From: Desmodesmus armatus
Taxonomy: Eukaryota > Chlorophyta > Chlorophyceae > Sphaeropleales > Scenedesmaceae
DNA length: 64,000 nt
Assembly (NCBI GenBank): GCA_007449985.2
Contig: VIIQ02000215.1
Location: forward strand, 50,001-114,000
Direction of reading: 5' to 3'
Shown in pieces: positions 12,001-21,241 of the stretch (position 1 is its first letter; every line of letters begins with the position of its first letter). The notes under the pieces are model-generated. The model made no database searches. It saw only the letters and a list, made by a program, of their open reading frames with translations, and was not told where the DNA came from. A program made the translations under genes and the position numbers.

Positions 12001-13091
12001 CACCAAGGATGGAGTCATCTCAGGCCTGGTGTCCAAGGGTGTCAGCCTCAACGACCTGACCCGCGGTAAGTGTGACCATGCAATCACTCGGTGTGACCCT
12101 GCAGTCACGAACACTGATACCAGCCAGCCAGCACATGTTACATTGCGAAGCTGATATTGCAGTGTGTTGAACATCATGCCATGCCAACAGTTGAGTGCAT
12201 TCTCACATTTTGCTTTGTGCTTCCGCTTGCTGGAGGGCTCCCCCAGTTCCTGTTGAGCCCAACTCAACAACTGTATGTGTCAGCCTTGCTCACCATCATT
12301 CTTGCTGCCCCCCCCCCCCCCCCCCTTCAGGCATGTTGGTTGACCTGTCCAACAAGCTGGGTGCCCCCCTGGGCCGTGACGTGGACAGCATGCGCAAGAA
12401 CCTCGCAGGAGTGGTCGGCAAGTCCGGCGGCTACAGCCCCGCTGCCAACAGCGGCAGCGGCAGCAGCAGCAGCTGGAGGACACCAGCAGCAGCAGCACCT
12501 GCAGCCAGCAGCAGCAGTGGCGACCGCTGGGCTAGCTACAGCCGCAGCAGCGGCAGCAGCAACGGCACCGGCGGTGCTGCGGCCTCTGCTGGTGGCAATG
12601 TGTCTGAGCGCGAGCTGGGCAACCTCAAGGTGGGTTCAGGCTTCAGGGTGTAGGACACAGAGAGAGGTTTCTTGAGGTATGTGGGGCCTGCGCGCGCGTG
12701 CATGCGTACACATGTGGTGTGTGGGCAGGCCTTGAAGGTTGTGCATTGCTGAGGGGTAGGGCAGTGTCAGTGGTGTGCAGGTGGTCAAAACGCCAAGGCC
12801 GCCTCACGGTGTGCCACACCAGTTCCACACACACTTGTAAGCTGGTATGCCGTCAGACCCTTTACACAGCATTTCTCACCCAGATTTTGCCACCACTGTT
12901 GTGTGCTTTCACCACAGATCGACACCCTGTCTGAGCTTGCTCGCAAGAAGGGCATCTCCATGCGCAACGCCACCAAGCAGGACCTGATCAGCCAGCTGGC
13001 ACGTGTGCTGAAGCACAGCGACCTCAGCAAGGGGCAGGCAGCAGAGATTGCAGCAGCAGCAGCAGCACCTGCAGGCGGCCGCAGGTGGTAA
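4951..13091 (+). CDS. RCA: Rubisco activase with long C-terminal repeat extension
   Basis: This AAA+ chaperone uses ATP to pull inhibitory sugar phosphates off Rubisco in the chloroplast stroma. Seventeen exons can be traced: 4951-4965, 5066-5094, 5222-5258, 5601-5705, 6831-7088, 7333-7482, 7781-7973, 8570-8698, 8901-8988, 9322-9559, 9826-10184, 10504-10713, 10908-11021, 11323-11757, 11979-12065, 12331-12629 and 12918-13091. The first exons encode a short transit peptide. The core (about residues 50-414) has the Walker A motif GGKGQGKT across exons 5/6, Walker B ALFINDLD, and YTVNNQMVNATLMNIADNP, RDGRMEKYYW and VDAFPGQSIDFFGALRARVY, all hallmark Rca sequence. The frame then continues for about 560 residues (see the tail entry). 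One base is missing at about 8586 (exon 8) and one in a C-run at about 9915 (exon 11). Both exon lengths are one short of what their flanking phases require, so consensus error is the simplest explanation. Corrected length is about 973 residues against roughly 410-470 for usual Rca. Confidence 0.96.
5684..5966 (+). repeat. Tandem duplication of rca exon 4 tail into intron 4
   Basis: The exon 4 end (GCTGGCAATGACGTGTCTG, from 5684) recurs as GCAGGCAATGACGTGTCTG near 5845. Both are followed by similar G-rich intron sequence containing a ggcagc...acac...ggatggaggggcac block (about 5750-5785 and 5925-5958). The second copy has lost the donor GT. Confidence 0.75.
7275..7317 (+). repeat. (CTG)n array in rca intron 5
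   Basis: About 14 CTG units lie upstream of the acceptor of exon 6. This array is intronic, unlike most in the window. Confidence 0.9.
7911..8307 (+). repeat. Duplicated and inverted copies of rca exon 7 tail in intron 7
   Basis: The end of exon 7 (encoding VQLPGVYKNEEIPRVPIICTG, donor at 7974) recurs at about 8043-8102 with its own GT donor and again at about 8262-8307. An inverted copy at about 8212-8243 makes 8212-8307 a near-perfect hairpin. Confidence 0.88.
8212..8307. repeat. 96-bp intronic hairpin made from rca exon sequence
   Basis: The left arm begins CCTGTGCAGATGATGGGC and the right arm ends GCCCATCATCTGCACAGG. The arms are about 32 bp with two visible mismatches. The inner segment CTTGTTCT / AGAACAAG can also pair. 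The right arm matches the last 29 bases of exon 7 with one mismatch. Confidence 0.9.
9826..13091 (+). other. Rca C-terminal extension: Rho_N/SAP-like repeats and Trp-motif linkers
   Basis: After the Rca core, exons 11-17 encode four copies of a 40-residue unit. Examples are LSAGDLAVFKIADLAEIARK, LSAGDLSSFKITDLVEIAGK, LSAGDLAALRIDDLRDLVKK and VSERELGNLKIDTLSELARK. Units 1-3 are followed by a related half-unit of the DLSRGQLVDLATKLG type, and unit 4 by DLSKGQAAEI. The pattern L..KI.dL.eiakkrGis...atr..Li..L resembles the Rho_N/SAP two-helix fold; this is by eye, not by profile search. Between units lie Ser/Ala/Gly/Pro-rich linkers with recurring Trp motifs: SRSWRATP, SGDRWSRP, GGDRWASYSRG, ATWRATP, ASWRSSG, GGDRWAKYSTG, AVWRKSG, SSWRTP, SGDRWASYSRS, and GGRRW at the C-terminus. 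Introns after exons 11 to 15 are all phase 1, so the repeat exons are interchangeable in frame. Every exon has GT-AG borders and joins in frame. Confidence 0.88.
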
Positions 13092-14427
13092 ACCCGCCAC
13101 AGCACGGCACAGCACGGGTGGCCTAGCAGTGCCTTGCAGGCATGAACGACCTTGAGGGTTGAGGATGGTTGCCGTGTGTGCATGGAGGTGCTTGTGAGTT
13201 GGCACACAGGCACAGAGGTGCAGCTGTGCTGATGAGATGTTGGCAGAAAAGGTGTGGAGTTGTGCAGTTGTGCAGGATGCAGGAGTGTTGTGGTGGCAGC
13301 GGGAGGTCAAGAGCTGTCGTGAGGCTGTTTTGGGCTGTTGCTCTCACACACAATTTGTGGGGTGCATGCGCTTTGTGTACAGAGGCTGTGAGATGTGCAG
13401 GGAACAGTGCCGATGGGTAGCTTTGCTGCTGTTGAGGCACTGGGTGGTTTTTGGGTTGGGTCTGTGTCAGTGTCAGGGGTTGGTCTGCCTGGCCCTTCAA
13501 GGGCTGCGGCTGGCCTCCTGTACCGGTTTTGTCCTGCTCACAATTTTTCATCAGCAGGTGTGAGGGAGGGTGGGGATGGGATGGGACACAGCTTTTTTGG
13601 CTTGGTTGTGGGTGGGTTGGAGGCTTGGTGAGGGTGTGGCAGCAGTTGTAAGCAGCTGTGTGTTGGGGGACGTGCAGCTGTGGAGGCTGAATGCCCTGCC
13701 TGACCCCAGGTACAATCAATGCAGCAAGCAGGTTCAATCACCTGAGGCTGCGGCTTTGTTGTGGATAGCTTTTTGACTAGTGAGAAACACCTTGCGTTGG
13801 TGTTGGCGTTGTTTGTCCTGCGACTGTCAGACAGCACTTGCCCGATGTGACTGGGTGGTCGTGCGTGCGGAGCCGTGGTTGTGTCATTGCACAGCAGATT
13901 TGCAGATTGAGACATTGCAAGAGAAGACACATCTACCAGTTTCAGGTTCCGCAGAGGCACCACAACTACTCAGAGGGTCCTCCCTGCCCCTAAAACCCTC
14001 ACAGCCTATGTGGCTTTACGCATGTTTGTGTTTGGTGCCAACCAGTGTGTGTGAATGTGGCTGCCACAGCTGCTTGTGGCTGCGCTGTTGCTTGAATTTG
14101 CGGCACGGTGCGGCGGCAGCTGTGTTGAGTATGTGTGTGGAGTGTGCTGGCACAATTGCGCATGCGGCTACTGCCTTTGCACGAGTTCTGGGCTATTTCT
14201 GCACAGCACCTGCTGTGGCTTGCGACGACCCTGACTTGTTTTGTGCGAGTGTGTGGGCGCCCCACAGCCGTGATGCCTCTTGAGTGTGTGGCAGCATGTG
14301 GGTGGGGATGGTGGCACTTCACTCGGATTGTAACACTGTTATCTCTTCAACCAAGGCTGCGGCAAAGCGGATGTGGCTGATTGCTACTGTAGAGTGACAT
14401 GATGGGGGGGGGGGGCGGTATCAGCAC
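13092..14427. other. rca 3' UTR and intergenic DNA
   Basis: No supported exon. TGTAA motifs, the usual green-algal poly(A) signal, occur near 13646 and 14330, so the 3' UTR could be about 0.55 or 1.2 kb. Confidence 0.4.
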
Positions 14428-15755
14428 ATGCTAACAGCTCCAGGCAGGAGGCATGGTCACCGTAAGCAGGTCTTGAGGTCATGCTTTCACTCAGTTTGCG
14501 CACCACACCAAGCGACTTTGCCTTGGTACATTTCTGCCAGCCACCAGTTGACAAAATTGGTGGCTCGCTTCAACTCCGCCAGGGTGTCAGAGGCAGATTT
14601 TGTAGCGGGCGGGGGTTGGCAGGGAGCAGATTTTATGCGCCTTTACACCAACATCCCCCATACTCCTTTGCTGACTAAATTAGATTGGGTAGTGGACACG
14701 GCTTGGGATCGCCATCCAAACACGCCCGTTTTGTTGGTGTACCGGGACAAGCAAGTGCGGCACGAGTGGGTGGCGTCCTTTGACCACAAACACTCGGCAC
14801 AGGGTTACACTTGGGTTGGCACTGGACTACAGGGCGTGCGGTTGGGTAAACACAAGCAGAAGGGCGCCTGCTACATGTTTGATAGAGCCGGGGCTAAGGC
14901 AGTTTTGCAGCTACTGGTGTGTAACTCTTACGTGCGGCTGGGGGACACTGTGTTTCAGCAGACTATGGGTATCCCCATGGGTATAAACCCGGCTGTGTAC
15001 ATGGCTAATTACTTCTTGTACTCCTATGAGGTCTCCTTTGTTGAGCGGCTTGCCGGTCTGGTGGAGGCTCACCCGCCCAATCAGGACGGCGACACTTGTG
15101 CTGAGGCTTTCTTTGCTGCTACCAGCCCGACGCCAGCTTGGGTGGGGGCGCATGTACCCCCACACCGCCTTGGTGACGTGGCACGTTATGTCTGGCGCTG
15201 TTTTCGGTTTACGGCTTGCTTTGTTGACGATTTCACATCCGGTCCCAACCGCTTGTTACCGTTCTTGTGGTATGACAGCCAATCTATTGCCGGGGGCGCC
15301 ATCACTGGCATCTACCCAGGGCCGGAGGTTTTGGAGTTGGCGCGGGTTTCGGAGGGCACATTTGGGGCTACCCCACCTTGGACATCCGCATTGTGTCACA
15401 GGTGGTTGACGGACGGGTTTGCAGCACTACACACTTGTATGACAAACGCCGGGAGTCTTGCTATGCTGACATTCCTGTGGTGGGTTACGTTCAAGTTGCT
15501 AGCGCAGTCTCAGCGCGCGTGGGCCCGAACGTCTTGCACGGGCAGTTGTTTCGTTTCAGCACCATCATTATGGACAGGTCTAACTTTGTGGAGGAGGCAG
15601 CCCGGTGCATTGTGAACCTGGAAAAGCGCGGGCACGTTCGGTCTTCGTTGTTCAAGGTTCTTCGTCGGTTTTTGTCCCATCATTTTGACACTTATGGCGA
15701 CATTTCCGTGGACCCTTTGTGGAATGATGTTGTGGCGGCCGTCCGTGATTCTTGA
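14428..15755 (+). mobile_element. Degenerate reverse transcriptase (retroelement remnant)
   Basis: A long frame contains RT signatures in order: LYTNIPHTPLL (motif 2-like), QTMGIPMGINPAVYMANYFL (motif 4-like, where DNA polymerases of Penelope-like and related elements have G.pMG....), and CFVDDF (the catalytic xxDD box). The match YLDIRIVSQ...LYDKRRESCYADIPVV follows in another frame from about 15375, so one frameshift separates the catalytic box from the thumb region. The stop is at 15753-15755. No endonuclease, LTR or terminal repeat is visible. I favour a Penelope-like or related non-LTR class, but the class is uncertain. The element looks fairly young because only one break interrupts about 440 codons. 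Confidence 0.75.
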
Positions 15756-17484
15756 ACTCTTGGAACAGATGACTTTGGACTATTTTCGGTTACAGATACA
15801 GATACAGCATTTGGTACGACCAAAGCCGTACAATCCACAAGGGAGCCCGAAGCTCGTGAAGTAGCCAACGGACAACCATCAGTTTCATGAACAGAATCAC
15901 AATCATCAAGCTCTGCTGAAACCAGCCACCCGGATCGGTCCACCCACCTCAGCAGTCGCCTCTGCATGGTCCACCCCCCTCCCCACCCCCTCCCCACCTT
16001 GTGTTACACTGCCTTGCTCCCCTCCCCTTGTCTTGTGCCTGTTGCAGGGACACTGAGCCACGCTGGGGGTGGGGACCGCTACGGCGCCCGCCCCGCATCT
16101 TCTTCCTACCCTCTCTTCCCCTTGTGCCCACTCACTTACATGAAACCTCTGCTGTCACTCATACACATATGCATATCTCTTCAGCCTGTCTCTCTTCGGG
16201 CTGCGCCCGGTGCGTTCCTGTAGCAGTGTCAGTACCACCATTTAGCAACGGCGGGGCTTCTTGCCCGTTGGTGGTTAACTTCACACCGTGCTGCGTTAGG
16301 TTTTTCTTGTGCCTTGTGCTCTTTGCCGCCCGGCTGTCTGTTTTTTTGTGTGCCCCGCCTGTCCTGTGTTATTTCTGTCTGCTGTGCCTGTTCAGGTCCC
16401 ACGGTGACGGCCTACTTGGTGCTGCCAGCCTACGCTGGGGGTGGGGGAGGACCCCCACCCTCCCCCCTTGTGCCTAGATGCTCCTTCCTGGCATCCTGGT
16501 GGGCTGTTCCTGACGCTCGCTGCGCGGTGGTGGTGCTGCTTGCAGGTAATCCTGTTAGGCTTGATGGGGCTGCTGGACTCGCAGCTTTGGACTGGACGCC
16601 TTCTATTGTGCTGTGAGGTTGCTTTGTTAGGTTTTTGTTGCCTGGGGTGGCGGTGGGGGACCCCAGTGCTAGCTACATTGTGTTACCATCTTGTGTGTTC
16701 CCAGTGTCTCCACAGGAAATCACGCTACCTCCCCGGTTCCGGGCACTGTCTCACAAGCGACTTTGCCAAACACAGCAGCATGGTGCAACTGTTGACTTGA
16801 CTGTGATGGTGGACACCAACTGCCTCAAGTTGGCCCCCACTTTCGTTTGGATGGGGCTTTAAAAAAGGGTGAAATCGGTCAACACCGTCAGCATGCGTCT
16901 GAGATGGTGTGTGGTTTCTGCATTGATGATCTGGTGTTCCACGGTTTCACGGAGGTTCGCCAGATTGCCCTGCCAACTACACGCAAACACGTTTCAACCA
17001 TAAGTTTACTGCCATAAAATCTGGTGCAGGCTCCATCCTTAACCCATTCAGGCTACGGGCCCGCACATTTTCTGGCTTTCTGTGACTGTGCATTGTGGTT
17101 TCAGATCGCAATACAGAAGCTGACACGCTCAAACTCCACTGCAAACGTGTATTAAGAGCACGGCAGCTTTCCGCCTGGGCCAGACCGCACTTGGCCCACG
17201 AGGGCTTTGGGCTCACCCTCCCTGACTGTCAGGCGCATTGGTATCAAACCACCCCACGTGTTGGCGCAAGGTCGCTGTGTTTCTGGGCCTCATTTCTTCT
17301 CATTCGAAACCTCGCTTCATTTCTGGCCCCAGCCCCTTCTGACTAGCACCGGGCGCAGACGTAGCAGTGCGTGAACCCTGAACAACAACTATCTTGATAT
17401 GTTCTCAGCCATGTGGTGACCAGCGGTGCTTCCAGCTGGGCACGATAAAACTCATCAGCGTCGGGCCAACAAGAGGCTGGCGAG
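15756..17484. other. No supported gene; possible decayed element sequence
   Basis: C-rich stretches and short frames only. A small frame near 16900-17015 reads VCGFCIDDLVFHGFTEVRQ, which vaguely recalls an RT box, but it has no supporting context. Confidence 0.3.
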
Positions 17485-19745
17485 ATGGGGCAGCAAGCCA
17501 CGTTGCTGGCGCAGCTGCTGCCGGAGCCTTTTCCAAATAGGCCATACGTGCACCCCAGTCAGTACGGGTGAGTCGGTGAGAGTGGGGGGATGGGAACCTC
17601 CCCTCAGCCATGTACTGCTGTGGCACTCTCTGCTGCGGCGTTTTCGTGCCTCGTGCACGCTCTGGAGCAGCTGAAGGTACCGTAAGCTTTATTGGCAGTT
17701 GTTGAGGGACCTCAGGCAGGCATAGGGCCTGGGGTGAGTGGGTGTAGCAGGGGTGGGTGTGTCGGGTACGCTGTACTGCATTGGGTGAATGTTGGCCGAG
17801 TTGGGCTGGTTTCATGCATGGAGGCCTCTTGGCGCGTGAATCATTCAGCAGTAGCTGCGCATAGTACTTACACATGTGTGTCTGCAGCAGTGCTGCCACA
17901 CATCTGAAATGGTTCGCCAGCCAGCCCGCCACCGCACACCCCGCCACATCGTCCCAAGCCACAGCAGCCTCAGCAGCAGAAGCAACAGCACACTAGTCTT
18001 GAATGCATGCTGCCCACGTTTCTGAGCATTATTGGTAACCACACCCTGGCCGCCCTGCAACCTCGGCACATGTGTCAGCCGCAACCTTGGCAGCACATCA
18101 GTTCGGTGGGGCAGCACAGCTATCCCTGCTGGATGCCTTCCACAACATGCCTGCTGGCTCACTTGCAGCTGTTCAAACATGCACGCTACTCCCCCCCTCC
18201 TGACAACCCACACTCCAACACCTGCTGCAGTGGGAGGCATCAGGAAGGACCTCGCCTGTGGCCATAACACCCCGCAGCTGCACTGTTGTTGGAGCTAGCG
18301 GCTGGACAGTCACCTGCTTGTTCATATGTTGCTGCAGCAGGCGACTAACAAAACTCACGTTCCTACCACCGCGTATAATCTTGACTCACCCAATACACCC
18401 CCCCCCTGAAGGCGCCCACCCAAGGCGCGCGCAGGTGCACACCCAGTGTGTGCCATCTCTTCGAGGGAATGGCCTGCATTGTGTCTTCGACCCGTTTCTG
18501 CTACCGAAGCAGCAACCAAAACCTGCACCGCCCCCTCCCTGCACCCCCCCCCCTTCATGCAGGTGCATCCCCAATGTGCGTCACTACTCTGACGGCATGT
18601 CCAAGGCCTACGCTCCCAACCTGGCCACCTCCCTCATCAGCGCAGTCACACTCGCAGCATACATCAGCATACCACACATGATCATGGCACTCTTTGTAGC
18701 CGCCTTCTTCAGCCGCACAGCCCTGGCCCTACTGGCAGCACTCATGGCCACCCTGCTGCTGCCAGCTAAGCCCCTCAGGGTGCCCTCAGTACTCAGCAGT
18801 TACCTCTTCCTCTGCTGGCGCCGCTACTTCACATTCAGTTATTTATTCGAAGTCAGCTTGGACAGCTACCAGGACTATATAGTCGCGCAGTTCCCACACG
18901 GCGCCTTCCCCCTAGGGGCCCTGCTGGGGGAACGTTCTTGGCCACGCAGTGGCCGGAGTATCCTTGCTACGCACTGGCGGCGAATGCGGCGTTCTGGGTG
19001 CCCATATGGCGCCATGTGCATTCGTGGCTGGGTACTGAGGCCTGCACTAAGACAAACTTCCATAACCTGCTGGCTAGGGGGGTGAAGGGACCACTGCCCC
19101 CACACAGGCACCACCACCACCACCACCACAGTAGCAGCCACAGCAGCCACCACGGCAGCAAGCAGCAGCAGCAGCAGCAGGAGGAGACGGAGGGGGAGAG
19201 GCAGGGTCAGATGTGTCCCGGCCCCAGCAGCAGCAGCAGCAGAGGGCGAAATCAGTGGGTGGTAGCCCCTTCAACTGCGCAGCGGTGGCAGCAGCAGCAG
19301 CGGCCGACGGCGTCACTGCTGTCGGTCCCGCAGCAGCAGCAGCAGGAGCAGCGGAGGTGTCACCCGTGCTGGGTGCGTTTGCGAGTGCTGCTGTGCTGCC
19401 ACCCCGGAGCAGCCTCACACTCAACGAGCTGCCAGGGGGCCCTGCATACAGGTGAGATAGGGATGGGGTGTGGGTGGGGAGGGGGATGCGCTGGCTACAG
19501 GTGATAGGGGGGGAGGATAGTTGGTGTGCAGGCACTGTGCTGACCATAACAGAATGGAGTGGAATGGTGGTGGCATGCCATTACTTTGTGTGAAATGGAA
19601 GGAGGGGGGTGGGGGCAGGAGAGCGGCTGGTTGAAGGACCGCGATGGCGAGGGGAGGGGGGGTTGCTTGGTGGTCCAGTTGTGCTTTCTGGGCACCAACT
19701 TAGGGGTGGAGGCGCTGAAGCCACTGTGTGTGCTCAAGCATGGTG

Positions 19746-19788
<43 letters not shown>

Positions 19789-21241
19789 GCTGCCGAACCC
19801 AGCAGGCATGCAAATGGCGCTGCTTCTCCTGTCTTCTGTCACTGTCTTCTCCTTGACACCCTCGCCTGGCATGCACTACAACCTCACCCCAGTGGCTGCT
19901 CCTCCCGCCCTTCTGCCTGTCCTGTGCTGCAGGGGCTGGAGCCCTCTTGGCCGCCGCACCAGCAGTGCCCCGCTGGGTCACCGCCTGAGTGCCGCCCTTA
20001 GCCTGCCCACCAGCGTGTTCAGGCCGGGACACACCCTCAGCGACACCGACAGCAGCGACTCTGGCAGCAGCAGCAGCAGCAGCAGTGGGGATGGTTTGGA
20101 GGATGGTGAGGGGGGCTGCAGCTGCGGCAGCGGGTTGAGCTGCAGGACCCCAGGACGCTGCGCTGCTGCACGACGCAGCAGCAACCCAGACGGGGTGCAC
20201 GGCGGCAGGAGCAGCAGCAGCAGGGACGGCGGGAGTGTTGGCGTGGGTGTGGCGATCGTGCGCGCGTATAGTGTCAGCGACAGTGGAAGCAGCTGCTGCA
20301 GCAGCAGCAGCGGGGGCGCCAGCTGCTGCGGCTGCTGTGGGGCGTGTTCTGTGCTGGCCGAGGTGCACTCACTGCCACTGGACCCCTTTGTACGCAAGCA
20401 GCAGCAGCAGCCGCCGCTGCATCAGCAGCACAGCCTGGTGACTATCCCTAGTGACGAGATCGAGGAGGCAGCAGCAGCAGCAGCACCGGCAGCAGCAGCT
20501 GCTGACGCTGCTGTGGAGTGTGATGATGACAGCAGCTGCAGGATGCCGCTGCTGGGGCAGCAGCAGCAGCAGCACTACCAGCAGCAGAGGCTTGTGTTCC
20601 GGCGGGTGTCCTCACCAGCAGCAGCACCACCAGCAGGTGACAAGCAGCAGCATCAGCAGCTGCTGTCGCCGCAGCTGTTCCAGCAGGCTCCCTCCCACAA
20701 CCACCACCACCACCAGCAGCAGCAGCAGGTCCACGACCAGTCAAACTTTTCAAACTGGCGGGTCGACCCTGCCACCGGCGAGCGCAAGCTCGGGGTGTCG
20801 GTGGGCCTGATGGTGGGCGGGATCGCAGAGATGTTCATGATCCGCAAGGATCACGAACGCATCAAGCTGAAGGACCGCAAGGGATTCGTCCGCATTGCAG
20901 TCGAGCACGGAGTCGACTTGATTCCGTGCTACATGTTCGGGGTCAACCAGTGCCTCGACTTCGGCCCCCCCTGGCTACAGCGACTCAGCAGGAGGCTTAG
21001 GGCCTCAGTGGGTGTCATTTACGGGGTTTGGGGTCTGCCCATCCCTCGCCGTGTCCCTATCTTCAAGGTCACTGGGAAGCCGCTGGTAGTCGGGCGCCCT
21101 ATGCGGAAGGACCACCCCGACTTTGCTGCCCGAGTGGATGAGCTGCACACGCTGTTCTGTACTGAGATCGAGCGGCTGTACTATGCTCACAGGGAGAAGT
21201 ATGGCCACGGCTTTGAAAACAGGCCGCTCGTCATCTGCTGA
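17485..21241 (+). CDS. DGAT2-family acyl-CoA:acylglycerol acyltransferase
   Basis: The protein probably makes triacylglycerol from diacylglycerol and acyl-CoA at the ER. Proposed exons are 17485-17567 (MGQQATLLAQLLPEP start), 18563-19081, 19147-19451 and 19933-21241. The first joins the second in phase 2. Exon 2 has two hydrophobic stretches (LISAVTLAAYISIPHMIMAL onward), then QFPHGAFPLG, the equivalent of the HPHG acyltransferase box with Phe in place of the first His. NAAFWVPIWRHVHSWLGT follows. The last exon has LMVGGIAEMFM, RIAVEHGVDLIPCYMFG, LRASVGVIYGVWGLPIPRR and the C-terminal RPLVIC, all DGAT2 hallmarks. One G appears missing in the run at 18926-18930. About 450 low-complexity residues separate LLARG from GVSVGLMVGG, which are normally almost adjacent. 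The short intron 19082-19146 is inferred because the frame changes there. The paralogue type (DGTT number) is not assigned. Confidence 0.9.
19750..19790 (+). repeat. (GCT/CTG)n array in the last DGAT2 intron
   Basis: About 13 units lie between the donor at 19452 and the acceptor before 19933. Confidence 0.85.

Noticed and set aside
4951..13091. Rca locus as a pseudogene because of two frame breaks
   Set aside because: All 17 exons keep splice sites, phases and codon-level conservation. Each break is one missing base, one of them in a homopolymer, so sequence error is more likely.
16890..17015. Second reverse transcriptase (FCIDDLVFHGF)
   Set aside because: Only one short motif, with stops on both sides and no other RT signature in order.
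19700..20368. Antisense frames opposite the DGAT2 insertion
   Set aside because: CAG arrays leave all six frames open. Only the sense frame links to conserved DGAT2 sequence.
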